From NCBI GenBank assembly GCA_030848705.1, contig CM061235.1, forward strand, positions 134,857,228 through 134,921,227: a stretch of DNA of 64,000 bases. Direction: 5' to 3'. This document shows positions 33,700 to 46,200 of this stretch, piece by piece. Below the pieces are notes generated by a model. The model was given only the letters and a program-made list of their open reading frames with translations. It was not told the origin of the DNA and did no database searches. This DNA is from Heracleum sosnowskyi (Eukaryota > Streptophyta > Magnoliopsida > Apiales > Apiaceae). Positions within the stretch are counted from its first letter, which is position 1. Every line of letters starts with the position of its first letter. Made by a program: the position numbers and the translations under genes.

Positions 33700-34829
33700 T
33701 TATGTAAATTCGGGTCAAGTAGGATTCAATTGGAGATATCCAAGATATAATTAGGGCTATTAATACAAGGAAAAACTTGCCTTCACGGGGGCAAGGATGC
33801 GCCCTTCAGGCAGTCCACCCCTTGAGGGCGCGCCCTCGTGGTGATGATTGACAACTTGATATGAATGGATGACTTGATAGAGAATAACAGCTACATTGAC
33901 ATGAGATTGGTATAAGAAAGACTTAGGACTTGTCCTCATAAGGGGTAAGGGCACACCCTCTAGGTCGTCCACCCCCTGAGGGCGCGTCCTCTTGACATGA
34001 AGTGACAATTCTACAATGAATGATGGTTTTATTGACTTAGTATTGACAAGTTATTGAAGACTTCTCCCTTAGAATGTGCCTTAAGGGAGGGATGTTCGTT
34101 GTTGAAGGCCTCCAGAAGTTTGCCTGATGATTGAAGGCCTCCTCTTGTATTCAATGAGCGCGTCCTCATTGAGGATGTGGGGTGAACCTTGGTGTGTGCT
34201 TTGGGAGCTCTGTTCCTGTACTCAATGGGCGCGTCCTCATTGGGGAACTTTTGAGTAATCTTGCACTTTGCACCCAAACGCTTGGGATCACTTGTCCTGC
34301 TATCTGGTAGGTGCTTCTCATTCGGGGGACAAGAATGCGTCCGACATTTGGGGTAAGTCATGGTTATACATGCGTCTATGAAATAAGGAAATAGTTGGTA
34401 GTGGATAGGACTAGTCCTCGACGGGGGAAGTTTCCTTATCTATGAAGTCTCGAAGTCATAGACGAGCCTTGGGCCTTTGTAACTATGCATCATCGTCGGA
34501 CATTCCTAAAGCGAGTCGAAGTCTATTTCTGGAAGGCGGTGCGAGTCTCTTAGTGGGCTTCAGAAATCAGAAACCAAGCCCATGAAGGTTACTTGCTCTC
34601 CAAGAACTACGTTGGCTTGATCCCCTATAAATAGGGGTACGTAGGCACATTGTAAGGGATGGAAGGTTGAGAGCTCTGAGGCAGCCACCATAAACCCTAA
34701 ACAATCTCAGCCACCAATTACACACAACTACCATACTCTGGTGAATTTGTCGTCAAAGAACCACCGTTGTAGATCTTGATTCCGGCGACAAACCTCGAAC
34801 TTTGTTAATACCAAATTCCTCTGTTAACA
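33700..34829 (+). mobile_element. Ty3/gypsy-type LTR (solo or truncated), left end uncertain
   Basis: A GC-richer stretch with repeated GAGGGCGCGCCCTC / GGGCGCGTCCTCATTG words leads to a TATA box in CCCTATAAATAGGGG (34623-34637). A leader follows with AAACCCTAAACAATCTCAGC and ACCGTTGTAGATCTTGATTC, CGGCGACAAACCTCGAAC, and an end at TGTTAACA (34822-34829). This order (U3, TATA, R, U5) is typical of Tat/Ogre-type gypsy LTRs. The left boundary could not be fixed, and no primer-binding site or internal region follows because the copia element abuts. Confidence 0.55.
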
Positions 34830-35089
34830 AATAGAAAGAAGATAAGCATTCCACAATAATGTGATGCTCATAATGAGGCTCTCCACCTACACATCTTGTC
34901 CTTTTATTCTCTTACTAAACTACCAATCTAACAGTATGAAATAAAGACCACAAAGCCCTCAGAGGGGACAACTGGACATGCCAGAATAAACCAAAATAAC
35001 TAGGACCCTACATTACACCTAAGATAGACACATCAGTTGTATTACACTGGTTTATTATGAATAAAAATGTTGCATCAACTTCACTGCTT
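34822..35089 (-). repeat. 3' LTR of the copia element
   Basis: It follows the polypurine tract GAGGGGGAGTAA on the minus strand, starts TGAAGCAGTGAAG and ends CTATTTGTTAACA; length 268 bp. It contains TAAGAGAATAAAAGG as a possible promoter or poly(A) region. Borders are inferred from TG...CA and from the end of the RNase H frame (STPLEGE, stop). No partner LTR is in the window, so they are approximate. Confidence 0.55.
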
Positions 35090-37252
35090 CATTACTCCCC
35101 CTCAAGCGGAGTGGAGATAACATTCGAGACTCCAAACTTGCTTAGTAGAAATTTATGCTGCTTCACTGCCAGTTGTTTAGTCAGGACATTAGCCACCTGC
35201 AAGTGGGATGGCCATAAGTAATAGTCACTGCTCCTTCAACGATTTTGTCTCTAATGAAGTGAAAGTCTATTTCTATGTGTTTTGTGTGCTCCTGCAACAC
35301 AGGGTTTACTGCAATTACCAATGCTGCTTGGTTATCACTCTTTATAATGGTTGGAGGTAGATCAGATAAACCCATGTCCATTAACAGCGACGTTAACCAA
35401 GTTACTTCGCAGCAAGTCAAGGCCATTGCCCTATATTCCGCTTTTGTTGTAGAGCGAGCCACCACAGACTACTTCTTGCTTTTCCACGCTACTAGGGATG
35501 ATCCCAGCAACACACAGAACCCCGACGTCGATTTCCTAGTGACAGGACAACTCGCTCAGTCAGACAGTCACTATCACAGTAAGCAATGAGCTAGGCAGCT
35601 GAAGAAGAAGCTAATAATATGCCTTGGGCAGGATTGTTGAGTAGGTACCTCAAGACTCGTTTTGCTGCTTGCATGTGCACCGTGGTCGGTTTCTGCATAA
35701 ACTGAGCCAAATTTTGTACTGGGAAAGATAAATCTGGGCGAGTTATAGTCAAATAAATCAACTTCCCAAGTAGACGTTGGTACATGTGTGGATCTGGAAA
35801 TAACTCTCCTTTGTCTGGGGTGAGAGTCAAGTGAGTATCCATTAGCAACTTTAATGGTGTGGAAGCTGACATTCCAAACTCTTTTAGTAAGTCCATCACA
35901 TAATTTCTTTGAGAAATGAAAAAGCCTACATCACTTCTGTCTATCTCGAGACCCAAAAAATAACTGACAAGCCTCATGTCCTTCAAGCTGAAATGACTAG
36001 ACATGACTCCTTTCAAGTTAGTTATTGTTTTCATAAAATTTCCCGAGATCAATAAGTCATCCACATATTTGAGAACAAAGGTTATTGCTTAATTTGACAC
36101 CTTTGAGTACAATCCATAATCTATTTTCGAATGCTTGAATCCATGTAACTTTAAAGTTACAGACAACTTGTGATGCCATTGCCGTGAGGCTTGAAGCAAT
36201 CCATATAGTGCCTTTTTCAGTTTACAAACCAATTGAGTTGACTCTCCCATTTTCTCCATCATTTTTGTGTCATTGATTCTGCAACGAAAGCCACTGTAGC
36301 CTTGTTTTAGTGTCATGTACACTGTTTCCTCTAGGCCTTCGTTCAAGAATGCATTCGATACATCTAGTTGATGCACGAACTAATCCTTCATTGCTGCCAC
36401 TGCAAGCATCGCACGCACGGTGGTCATTTTCGCCACCGGAGCGAATGTTTCCATGTAATCAATTCCATACCTTTTCTTGTACCCCAAGATCACCAAACGC
36501 GCCTTGTGTTTGTCAATTGAACCATCTGTTTTAAACTTCGTTTTATAAATCCATTTGCTTCCAATCGCCTTCCTGTTAGGTGGCAAGACAGTTACTTCCC
36601 ACGTTTCATTCTTTTCCAACGCATCTAATTCCTCGTTCATTGCCTTGATCCAGTGTGTGTGTTTGACTGCTTGAGTAAAATATACTAGATCATTTTGAGG
36701 AATTATAGCTGCTAAGAAACATTTTAATTCTGGGTTTACAGATTGGGAAGCAAAAGTTGTGGCACTCATTGCCTTGTGTGGCTGGGAGGTTACAAATTCA
36801 TCCATCTAATGTGGCTGTTTGGACACTCTTGAGGATCTTCTTAATACTTGATGTGTTGCTTCAATCTGCATTTCTTCCTCATTGCCATTTCCATATGCTT
36901 CCATTTCCTGAACTTCATTCGAATCCACCCCATTTTGATCATCACGCATGTCTTCTGTGTCTCCTATCACATCAGGCATAATTTCATCTTCATACACCAA
37001 GTTTGCAGTCAATGGCAAAGATGTTGGCACTTGGCAGTGGCGTCATGTAAGGTTTTCTGGTATTCTTGTTGAGTGGAAATACATCTTCATGGAAGACTAC
37101 ATGTCTGGATATGAATGGTTGCATTGTGTTCAGATTCAATAGCCGATATCCCTTTGTTCCACTTGGATATCCAATGAAACAACAAACAATTCCCCTTGGT
37201 GCAAATTTGTCAGTCCCATGATTTGCATTGTATGCCATTGTCAAACAGCCAA

Positions 37253-39549
37253 TGTAAAATCCCGTTATTTTTATTATTTTAATATTAGATTAGTTTTATT
37301 TATTTTTAATTAGAATATGTTAGAATTTCTTTTGTGCTAATTGAATAAGGATAAGATTTGATTTGATGGAAAGAAGTGTTAGAATATTTTAGAAAATCGT
37401 TATCTTTTTATTTAAGTTAATTATGTGTATTAGAATATTTTCTTTTTAGAATTACTTGGAGGAGTGTCAGAAAATTAAGAAGTAAATTTTAGGGTTACTC
37501 TATTTAAAATTAGGTTTATGTATGCTTATATAAAGACTCTTTTAGAATACATTAAAACTCGTACAACACTTCATTCGTCAAAAGGTACGCCTCCGTCTGT
37601 ACCCTTAGAAACTTCTGTAAGCTTCATCAATGTTAAATTGATTTATGTGATTTTCCTTTCTGTTAATATTAATACGTATATGTGGTGCGTGCTTCTGTGA
37701 ATAATATTAACATGTTGTACATCCTTGTGTTTGACGATGCAGGGTGTTTTATAACATGGGTTTGTAATCAGATTAACATGTATATACCATGATTTTTGTT
37801 TGCTCATCTGGTCTGTTATGATTCAAGCAACTTATTACATAATTAATAAATTGTCCAGGCTATGTGTATCATCTGACATAAAAATATTAATTATTTTTGA
37901 TGTTATTGTAAATTGTTTAAATAGGATAAAGTATTTAGTAATATTAAAATTGTTCCAGTTAAAAGCATGAGTAAGTATTGTTTATGTAATTAGTGTAATT
38001 TAAATCACAAATTCATATTATGATTAGTTTAATTGGTTGTTCGTAATTTTAAATTATTTTTGACAAATTAATATTTTATAATTAGTTAATATTTTGACTA
38101 GTGTTAAGGTGTAGCCTTGGTGGTTAACTAGGTACTAGGTTAAGTTAATTCGTTCGATTTGAATGCTTTGTTATTTAATTGTTGTGAAGCATGCGTAATA
38201 TATTATGTATTGAAGTTATGACTAAAAATAAAAGTAATTGGCATTAGTTGGATTTTATACGTGAATTTACAAAGCATGTTAATTAGTCTTGTTTTTTTGT
38301 CAGTTAACATGTTACTTGCTAAAGTGCGTGTGCTTGCTAGCTACAAGTAGTTTATTAAAATATTAATATATGCATGCTTGTGTTGATTATGTGCACTAAT
38401 GTTTCTTTTAAGAAAAATAAAAGACTATCAATAATGGGAGTGATTTTACAATTTAATCTATTCATGTGAACAGAGAATATAACATGGTTGGGCTTTAAGG
38501 CTCATCTGTACCTTTATATTATTTGACAATTAGAACTGCTTTTATGTGATTCAAATGCATGCATGTATGTTATACATGCAATGATTATTTGTAGAATAAG
38601 TGAATAATAATTTTGTGTTTTATTATTAAATTTATAGGATTGTTCGTGCCATTATATTCGGTATTTAGTGTCGACTTCGAGGTAAGTACTTTTGACTTAC
38701 TTTTCGTTTTTGAAAAAGATAATTATATTGTGATTTTGATTTTGATTTCGTATAAGATATAAGAAATTGTTTTGAACTGTATAAGATATAAGTATTTCAT
38801 TTTAGAACACAGTCTCTACGTTTCGAACCCGTTCATAATTTACGCTATAGTTCCAGAACTAGCCTTAGATACCCTCAATAGGCGCACAAGTGTGCAAATT
38901 TTGATACCTATTAAGGGCGCGTAATTATTGAACTTTAGATGCTGGTCACTGGCAAAGTGTGGCGTATAAGAATAAGAATAAGATCCCGGCTACTGGAAAA
39001 GTGTTGCCGTAGAGCAAGACTGTGGTATTTCGATTTTCATTATGTTTCTATTTCTGCTTCTGTATCTGCTTTAAATTCTGTATCTGTTTTAAATTCTGAA
39101 ATTTTAAAATGTAAACTTTGGGCTGGGTCAATTTTGTAAAGGTTTTGCAATTTATTGTATTTTGACCAAATCTGTTTTAATAAAACCGCTCATTGAGTTT
39201 AAAGAATATATGTTTGTCAATTTGTACTTGCTGAGCTTTGGAGCTCATCTTTTTCCCTACATTTCAGGTTCATTGTGGAAGCTAAGTAAGAATAAGGATG
39301 TGGACTTGTGGATTTCCTGCTTTTAGATTTTGTTTAAAGACTTATTGTTTCGTTAACAAATAAATTTTATTATTTGATATACATTGGATATTGGTTTATG
39401 GAGCCGCGTCTCCGCTTTTGTGATTTTGGATTATTGTTAAGTTTGACCGTTGCATTTGACTTACGGAATATCTGAGTTATCGAATAAAAGAAATATGTTT
39501 TATTTTACTTTTGATTTAGAATAATAGTCCGAAAAGTCGGGCTGTTACA
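37253..39549 (+). mobile_element. 2.3-kb solo LTR inserted in the copia integrase
   Basis: It starts TGTAAAATCCCG and ends CGGGCTGTTACA: TG...CA termini with an imperfect 12-bp inverted repeat. Removing it rejoins the integrase reading ...LKICGC with LTMAYNAN..., so the insertion is certain. A TATA-like CTTATATAAAGACTC at 37524-37538 supports plus orientation. The flanking five bases (GCCAA and ACCAC) match poorly, so the target duplication has decayed. No internal retrotransposon region is present, which fits LTR-LTR recombination. No genes inside; a 66-codon frame at 38939 is not recognisable. Confidence 0.75.
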
Positions 39550-40035
39550 ACCACATATTTTTAATTGCTCAAAATCAACTCTTTCTTGGAACAAATTTTC
39601 ATACGGAATCTCAAAATTCAAAGCCACATTAGGTAAACTGTTGATAATGTGCACTGCCGTCAAAACACATTCACCCCAAAAAGACAATGCTAAACCAGAT
39701 TGAAATCATAACGCTCTCGCAACCTCAAGCACTTGTCGATGTTTTCTTTCCACCCTAGTATTCTGCTGGGGTGTGTATGGACACGAGGTTAGATGCAATA
39801 TCCCTTTCTTTCCAAAGTATTTTGTACAAGCTTTATCCGCGAACTCGAGTGTATTATCCGATCTTACTACTTGTATTTTTCCTTTAAACTGATTGTCAAT
39901 AAACTCTTCAAATTTAATCAGTGTATCTAAATAATCTGATTTCTTTTCCAACAAATGTACCCACGTCATTCGAGTGAAATCTGAATCATCTACAAATGGA
40001 AGTCTTCTTGCACCTTTGACGTGGTCTTGGAAAAG

Positions 40036-41278
40036 AAATGATACAAATAGTTATTTGTGTATATGGTGTGTGTAAAACTTAAACTCCCCCAACACCTTAT
40101 CCTTTGAACTATTTATCGGCCAAGAATTGGGATTTTGGCGGTGTTACTTCAAAATCTGGTCCATTCTTTCACAAGACGGCTCGACGCGTACGTGCACGAG
40201 ATGTTGAATGACGAACACGTGTAAGGATAGTCTTGACTTGTAGAGTTTTTTTTTAAATTACTCCCCGATTCCTACTCCAAATTCAAAAGAAATTCCCGAG
40301 TCTACGACGAATTGGAGTTTGGCGGAACGATTGAAATGGTCATCCTTAGACCTTAATCATGCCAGGGTTCGTAGGAGTTCTGACACTTGTCCTTGTCTAA
40401 CATGGTTTAGCTACTTAGTCTAAGATCGATTCATTCTTCAATATTTTTTGTGTTGTTCAGATGCACCGTGACATCCGGACTTATCATGTTGTTCGGATCA
40501 TGAAGAATCTTTTCTTATACTCTATCATGTGTCTGGACCGTTCTTAGATTTTTTGGACTTCGATATTCTATAGCTTATTATTTTGTTATTTTGGATGCGA
40601 TGTGTCGTCAAGATGGTCCCGATGCATTGTGTCATTTGGATATCTTAGTGTTGTTCAGATGTTCTTGATGTATTGTGACGTCTGAATGCATTATGTTGTC
40701 TAGGTTTCTTAATCTTGTCCGGATACATTAATGTCGTTGGATGGTCCATATGCATTGTGTTGCTTGAATCGTCCAGATGCTTTGTACTCTTCGCCTTATT
40801 AGATACTTGAGCATTTTATCTTTAGTATGCATTGTGTCTTCTGGGTACATCGTGTCATTCAAACCATTTAAGACTTTTTTTCTTATGATCCTTTGTGGTT
40901 TATGTTCATTCTTGTATATTTTGGGTTCTGACATGCTCTAGCCTATCAACGGTAAATAATAAAGTTGATTATGTTGAAATTGAGTCAAAACTCAGTTTTT
41001 ATTAAAATTGTTAAGAATTGGTAAATGCGGTTCAATTGGTAAAAATTTGTAAAATATGTACAAAAAAAATTAAAAATTGAAAGTTACAAATTTGAAAAAA
41101 ATTAGAAAAATATTATTCTCGTAACATAAATCTTGTTTTAAATAATTTAATCACGAACTTTCTCCAAATTTTTTTTACTTAAATTAACCCCCATTCAAAA
41201 TTTAGATCTTATAAATTTTATTTATTCCCATCCTAACATATTTTAAACAATATTTGTATAAGTATGCGATAATGAGAA
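40036..41278. repeat. intergenic DNA with degenerate minisatellite
   Basis: Between about 40440 and 40860 imperfect copies of a word like TCCGGATGCATTGTGTCGT recur roughly every 30-60 bp (for example GTTCAGATGCACCGTGAC, CCCGATGCATTGTGTCAT, GGTCCATATGCATTGTGT, GTCCAGATGCTTTGTA). This looks like an old minisatellite. The rest holds no recognisable gene. Confidence 0.45.
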
Positions 41279-41583
41279 TATGTGTTTGGTTGAAAGGAAT
41301 GAAAATGTAAGAAATTGAATGTAATTTGAATTATAATATATATGATTGTTCACATTTTTCATTCTTTTCTCCATTCTATTCATAACCACCTGAACTATAG
41401 GCGAAGAACCCCATTTTGAGAAAGAATACTCCATTTCTTCCCCTATCTATTTTCTTCACAAATTCTATCATAATAAATTTGCACGCACTCATTTTTGTTT
41501 CAAATTTTCTATCCAAATTTAATTGTTCCCCATTAATTTTACTCATTTCATTTCATTTCATTTTCCTCGACCAAATACAACAT
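41279..41583. mobile_element. MITE-like element with imperfect TIRs
   Basis: TGTGTTTGGTTGAAAGGAAT followed by GAAAATG (from 41279) is inverted at the right as CATTTTCCTCGACCAAATACA (41560-41581). The element is about 305 bp and non-coding. GTGTTTGGTTG ends are common in plant MITEs, but the superfamily and target site are not certain. Confidence 0.5.
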
Positions 41584-42051
41584 AAAAATCTTATGATCAC
41601 ATAAAGAACATGTAAATAATAAACTAGTCATTTATAATTAAATTTTTATTTTGCATTTATATTACTTTGTTTATAATTTGGGAAAGTAAGTTATTACAAT
41701 ACACTCAAATTAATTACTAAAAACTTTTCTAGGATCTACCTTAAGATTATTATAATCTATGATAATTATTATACATGTATAACTCAAATAATAAAATATT
41801 TATATATATTTATCAAAAAAAGGGATCCATGTCTTTTTTTCCAAAATTACAACAAATCCGTGCAAACAAATAATTCTAATAACTCATTTTTAAATGTTTA
41901 CTTAGAAATTGTTTTGCTTTGTTTATAAACTAAAAAGGTGATAAGTAAATAGTTAATATAATGCACTCAAATCAATCATTATTTTAGCAAAGTATTCTGA
42001 AACGGGGACCTCAGAATTCTTATTCCCTGTATGTATTTATTAAATTAACTT

Positions 42052-42277
42052 CAATTATTTATTTGATTAGTACTTAGTAATAATTCGGCTAATTTCTAAA
42101 TGATGGCTTTATCAAATATTTTCGATTCCAACATTTCACAATCAGACCACCATTACAAAATTGACAATTATTTATCCGATTAGTACTCAATAATAATTCG
42201 ATTAATTTCTAAATGATTACTTTATTAAATATATTCAATTCCAACATTTTACAATCATACCACCATTACAAAATTGA
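42052..42277 (+). repeat. 113-bp tandem duplication
   Basis: CAATTATTTATTTGATTAGT (42052) and CAATTATTTATCCGATTAGT (42165) start two adjacent copies that both end in CACCATTACAAAATTGAC. Similarity is about 85 percent, so the duplication is not recent. Confidence 0.8.
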
Positions 42278-43125
42278 CAAAAGTTAGTATTTTACACAAC
42301 TTACGATAAATAGATTTAGAAAAAATCATCGGAAGGATCAATTAAATGTATTTATTATATTAAAAATATCTCATATACATATAAAATTGTATATAACTTC
42401 ATTTTGTTATCAACATGATAATTAAATAACTTAATTTTTTTTAAGGATACAATAGTTAATGGAATAAACCCAATCAGTCAGGCGGAAATAAAAGCCGCAC
42501 AAATCTCATAGAAGATGACCAACAACGACTAAACAACGACTAACACAAGATCGATTAATATATCATCATCTTAGCTTTTTCAAAAGGGCGCCACCCCACA
42601 CCGGCTTTACATGAATAAACCTAAATAATCTAACTCCCGCATTATCGCACCAACATTACGAACCAATTTTTGAATTGAACATAAGCATCATAAATTGATA
42701 CGAGCAAAGACTCTCAACGGAGTAGGCACAAACAACAAACAACCTGCAAAACCCCCACGAGCAAGTTTACACCGAATCATCACTACCCTCTCCAAACATT
42801 TTATTGTTGGAGAGGATAATTAAATAACTCGTTTAATAGAATAAGATGAGATAATTCAAATAGTAATTTTTTTTCTTGTCTTCTTTAGAATTTGATTTTT
42901 GTTTATCCCATATATCAATTACAATTCATATAATTTAATCATTTTAAAAATTATATTTTTACTATCTTATATTTCACCGATTGTTTAGTGTTTTCGATCG
43001 ATTAATTCAAGTTGATTTTACTCATCGAAATTTAATAAACATTTACAATTTTATAGGCGATTGAATTAAATATTTTAAAATATAAATTTTAGACCAAAAC
43101 GTAAACACTGAACACTGATTGTCAT
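42278..43125. other. intergenic region upstream of TGH
   Basis: No gene recognised. A GC-richer part (42470-42810, with GGCGCCACCCCACACCGGC) differs from the AT-rich flanks and could be an old transposon remnant. No promoter element could be assigned with confidence. Confidence 0.35.
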
Positions 43126-43200
43126 TTGTCCCTGTATACGCCTTCTTTCTTGTTGAAATCTCCAGAACCCAGGTGTAAATTATCATCATCACAGATCAAA

Positions 43201-46200
43201 ATGGATGCAGACGAAGATGATTTCGTCTTCTTCGGCACGCCAATCGAGAGAGAAGATGACGTCACCACCACTCGCAAGAAAAAAGCCGTCGCCGAAGCTT
43301 CTGGTCAGTTACGAACCCTAGTTCCCTGGAAACAAGAGGTATTTTTACAAATTTACCCTAATTTTTGTTAATTAGTGTTTTTATTTACTTATTTATACTT
43401 AAATATATGCACAATTTGCGTTAATTAGTGTTTTGATGTACAGTATTGTGTTAATTTAATTAGGCCAGGGATGAGTGATTCATATATAAGTATGTACAGT
43501 TTGTGTTTTGTGTTACTTATTTGATGTACTTATTGGTGGTTGTTATGTCGATGTTATTTTTAGGTTAGAGATGAAGAAGGTAGGAGGAGATTTCACGGTG
43601 CGTTTAGCGGTGGATTTTCCGCTGGTTATTATAATACTGTGGGATCTAAAGAAGGTACTGTTATATTTTGTTTGTAATTGTTTGATTTGTTTGGTTTTGG
43701 GAGGGTTTTGTGTATGTTGACTATGTTGTGTGTAATTGTGTAGGATGGGCTCCTCAGACGTTTACTTCGTCGAGGAAGAATCGAGCTGAAATTAAAAAAC
43801 AAAGTATCCTCAACTTCTTGGATGAAGACGAGAAGGCTGTATGTGCTGTCATTTTGTTTGGTCTTTGTGTTTATGAATGTAGTGTATGTAGTAGAGGTTC
43901 ACGCTGTGGTAATATTAACATGAGGTGAATTATTTAAAGAATTGAGATTATATTTGCTTGTTTTCTCTACCTGCTAGGATGATGATTAAAAATAAATAAA
44001 TTCCTTGGTAGTTTGATAAAATTATAGTTATACTATGTGGACTTTTAAGAAGTTATTAAAGCAGCTTTTGAGAAAAATGAAAGAAGTTCTGTTAGTCCCC
44101 ATTGCCCGGAGTTTCATCTTTTGTGCAGATTGTTTACTTTTTTCACTGCCATTTCAGTTTTGGTTTCAGTGCTCCCTAAAAGTAATCTATCCCTTTCCAT
44201 ATAATAGATACATTCAGACTGTTTGGAATCAGTTTGCCCTATTAATATTACTAGTTGATGTCAGTCCATTCAGCTAGTACAACGGTAAGTATAGCAGATT
44301 GTAGTACAAGCAAATAGATCTTTTAAAAATATGAAATCTATCTTCAATATTGTATGGGGGAGGGTAATCTGGGGTTAATATCCTAATACTCCTTTTATGT
44401 GTTAAGAGACTGCTAGAAGTGGCGAGGATCTAGCAAATCAGCTTAGACCTTACTGCTACTGGGTGCTAAAGATAATTGAGTGTCCCAGTACAAAGAAAGT
44501 TGGAACAAAGAAGCTAAATTTGTCTTTGCAGATAATTATTTTGTTTCTTCAAAGAAAAAATTCTACTCTATCCTTGGAAGACACATGCCCATTTAAATTG
44601 TACTTATGTCTTGCTGTTTTTTTGGAAAAGAACAAATAAAATAAAGAACTAGTTTAAATCCCGTGCAACACATGTTTTTTTTAAAAATTTTATATCTTGT
44701 TATTTTATATTTTATAATTTTTTTTGTCTTTTGTCTAGAGATGAATTTAATTTAGAATACTATTTTAGTGATGAATTCTAATTAGAAAAGTTATTTGAGA
44801 AAGATATCTCTCTTAAAAGAAATTAGGCCCATGACCCAGGGAATGGACTAGCCAATGCCCAAGTACCGACCGACTACCAAACTTTTGATGTTTCGGCTTT
44901 ATTAATATAATAATACAGATAAAGTATAGATAGATAGATGTTCATTAAGCTTATTTTTTTGTCAAATGACTAAAAAATAAATTACTGATATGATATAAAT
45001 TTTAAATGTTGTTGTCAGTATTTATGTTGTATGGCAGTGGATGAGTCTTAATGTATCTTGTCATCTTCAATATATATATAGGGAAAAAACCTGTCCTTAT
45101 AGTAATCCATTTTTTTGCTGTCTACTTTTAGGAATTAGATGGTGATTCCTTGGGAACATCCAGTCAGTTTGACACATTTGGTTCTACAGCTGCTGAAATT
45201 GCTCGTAAACAAGCTGAGAAGGAACAGCAACAAAGGTCAAAACAATTGCTTATAATTATGATTGGTTTGTTAAGTGTATGTGCTTCAAGAGGATAATCAC
45301 TGGTTATGTTTTGTGCTTGTTTATCATTTGTGTTGGTTTCACTTCTGTTTTCTCTCCATATTCTTGTATTATAATTTTTGTGTTTTAAACTTGTTGCCTG
45401 TGTAATTCAGACCATCGGCTATACCTGGACCTGCACCTGACGAAATAGTGCTTCCAGCCTCAGATTCTATTGGTTAGTTTACATTTGTCTGCACTGTATT
45501 TCTTTTTAGCTTTAGTTGTACCCGATCGCTTATATAAATATATCGTATGCTTCTATTTATCAGGTGTAAGCCTACTGCTAAAAATGGGATGGAGGCGGGG
45601 TCGTTCCATAAAGGATTCACATCCCGGTTCACTGTATGGTATGCTTTATCTAATTTATAACGAACACACTAGAATTACTGTCCTCTGCGCATCAATAGGA
45701 AACACATGATTTTCATTGTTTGATACACACACACACACATATATATATACAATAGAAATATAGAGAGAGAGAGTAGCACTCTGCGGAGAACCCCTCGTAT
45801 AGAGTCCGAGAGAGAACCATTTATAGAAATAAACATAATAAATATATTGATCTCATTTTTTATTAAATATAATTACAAATTCAGTTAGTAAATCAAAACG
45901 AAATCACACAACTTTTTTCTTTAGAAAATCATTTAAAAATTAATGAAATAGTCCATTGTGATTCTACAGTAGAATCAGATTTATCCGAAATGATTCTAAC
46001 AATAATATCAAATTTATAATCAATTTTTTTTTGTTCAAGTATGAAGTGTTAAATTTTTTATAAAGTTTATATATATTATTAGATTCTACCTTGGAATCAA
46101 ATTTTGTGTAATACAATTTTAGAATTATTTATGAGATTCTATAGTAGCATCAACGGTTCTCTCTAGGACTCGATCTAAGATGGTTCTCTCTAGAGTAATG

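Larger units (their letters stand above)
34822..40035 (-). mobile_element. Ty1/copia retrotransposon, 5'-truncated and degenerate
   Basis: Minus-strand pol in the copia order. Integrase core (39969-39550: RSDNTLEFADKACTKYF, PYTPQQNTRVERKHR) is interrupted by a solo LTR and resumes at 37244 (KFAPRGIVCCFIGYPSGTKG). A spacer (37030-36806) leads to reverse transcriptase (36805-35591: WKYR-like NEELDALEKNETWEV, KARLVILGYKKRYGIDYMET, QLDVSNAFL, YVDDLLISGN) and RNase H (35465-35181: TTKAEYRAMA, SDNQAALVIA, HTKHIEIDFHFIRD). Stops at about 36377 and 36087 and frameshifts near 35470-35590 disable it. A purine tract (CTTGAGGGGGAG) precedes the 3' LTR. Gag, protease and the 5' LTR are missing; homology ends near 40035. 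Confidence 0.9.

Noticed and set aside
33760..34361. Two minus-strand frames in the GC-richer block
   Set aside because: They are antisense readings of the gypsy-type LTR.
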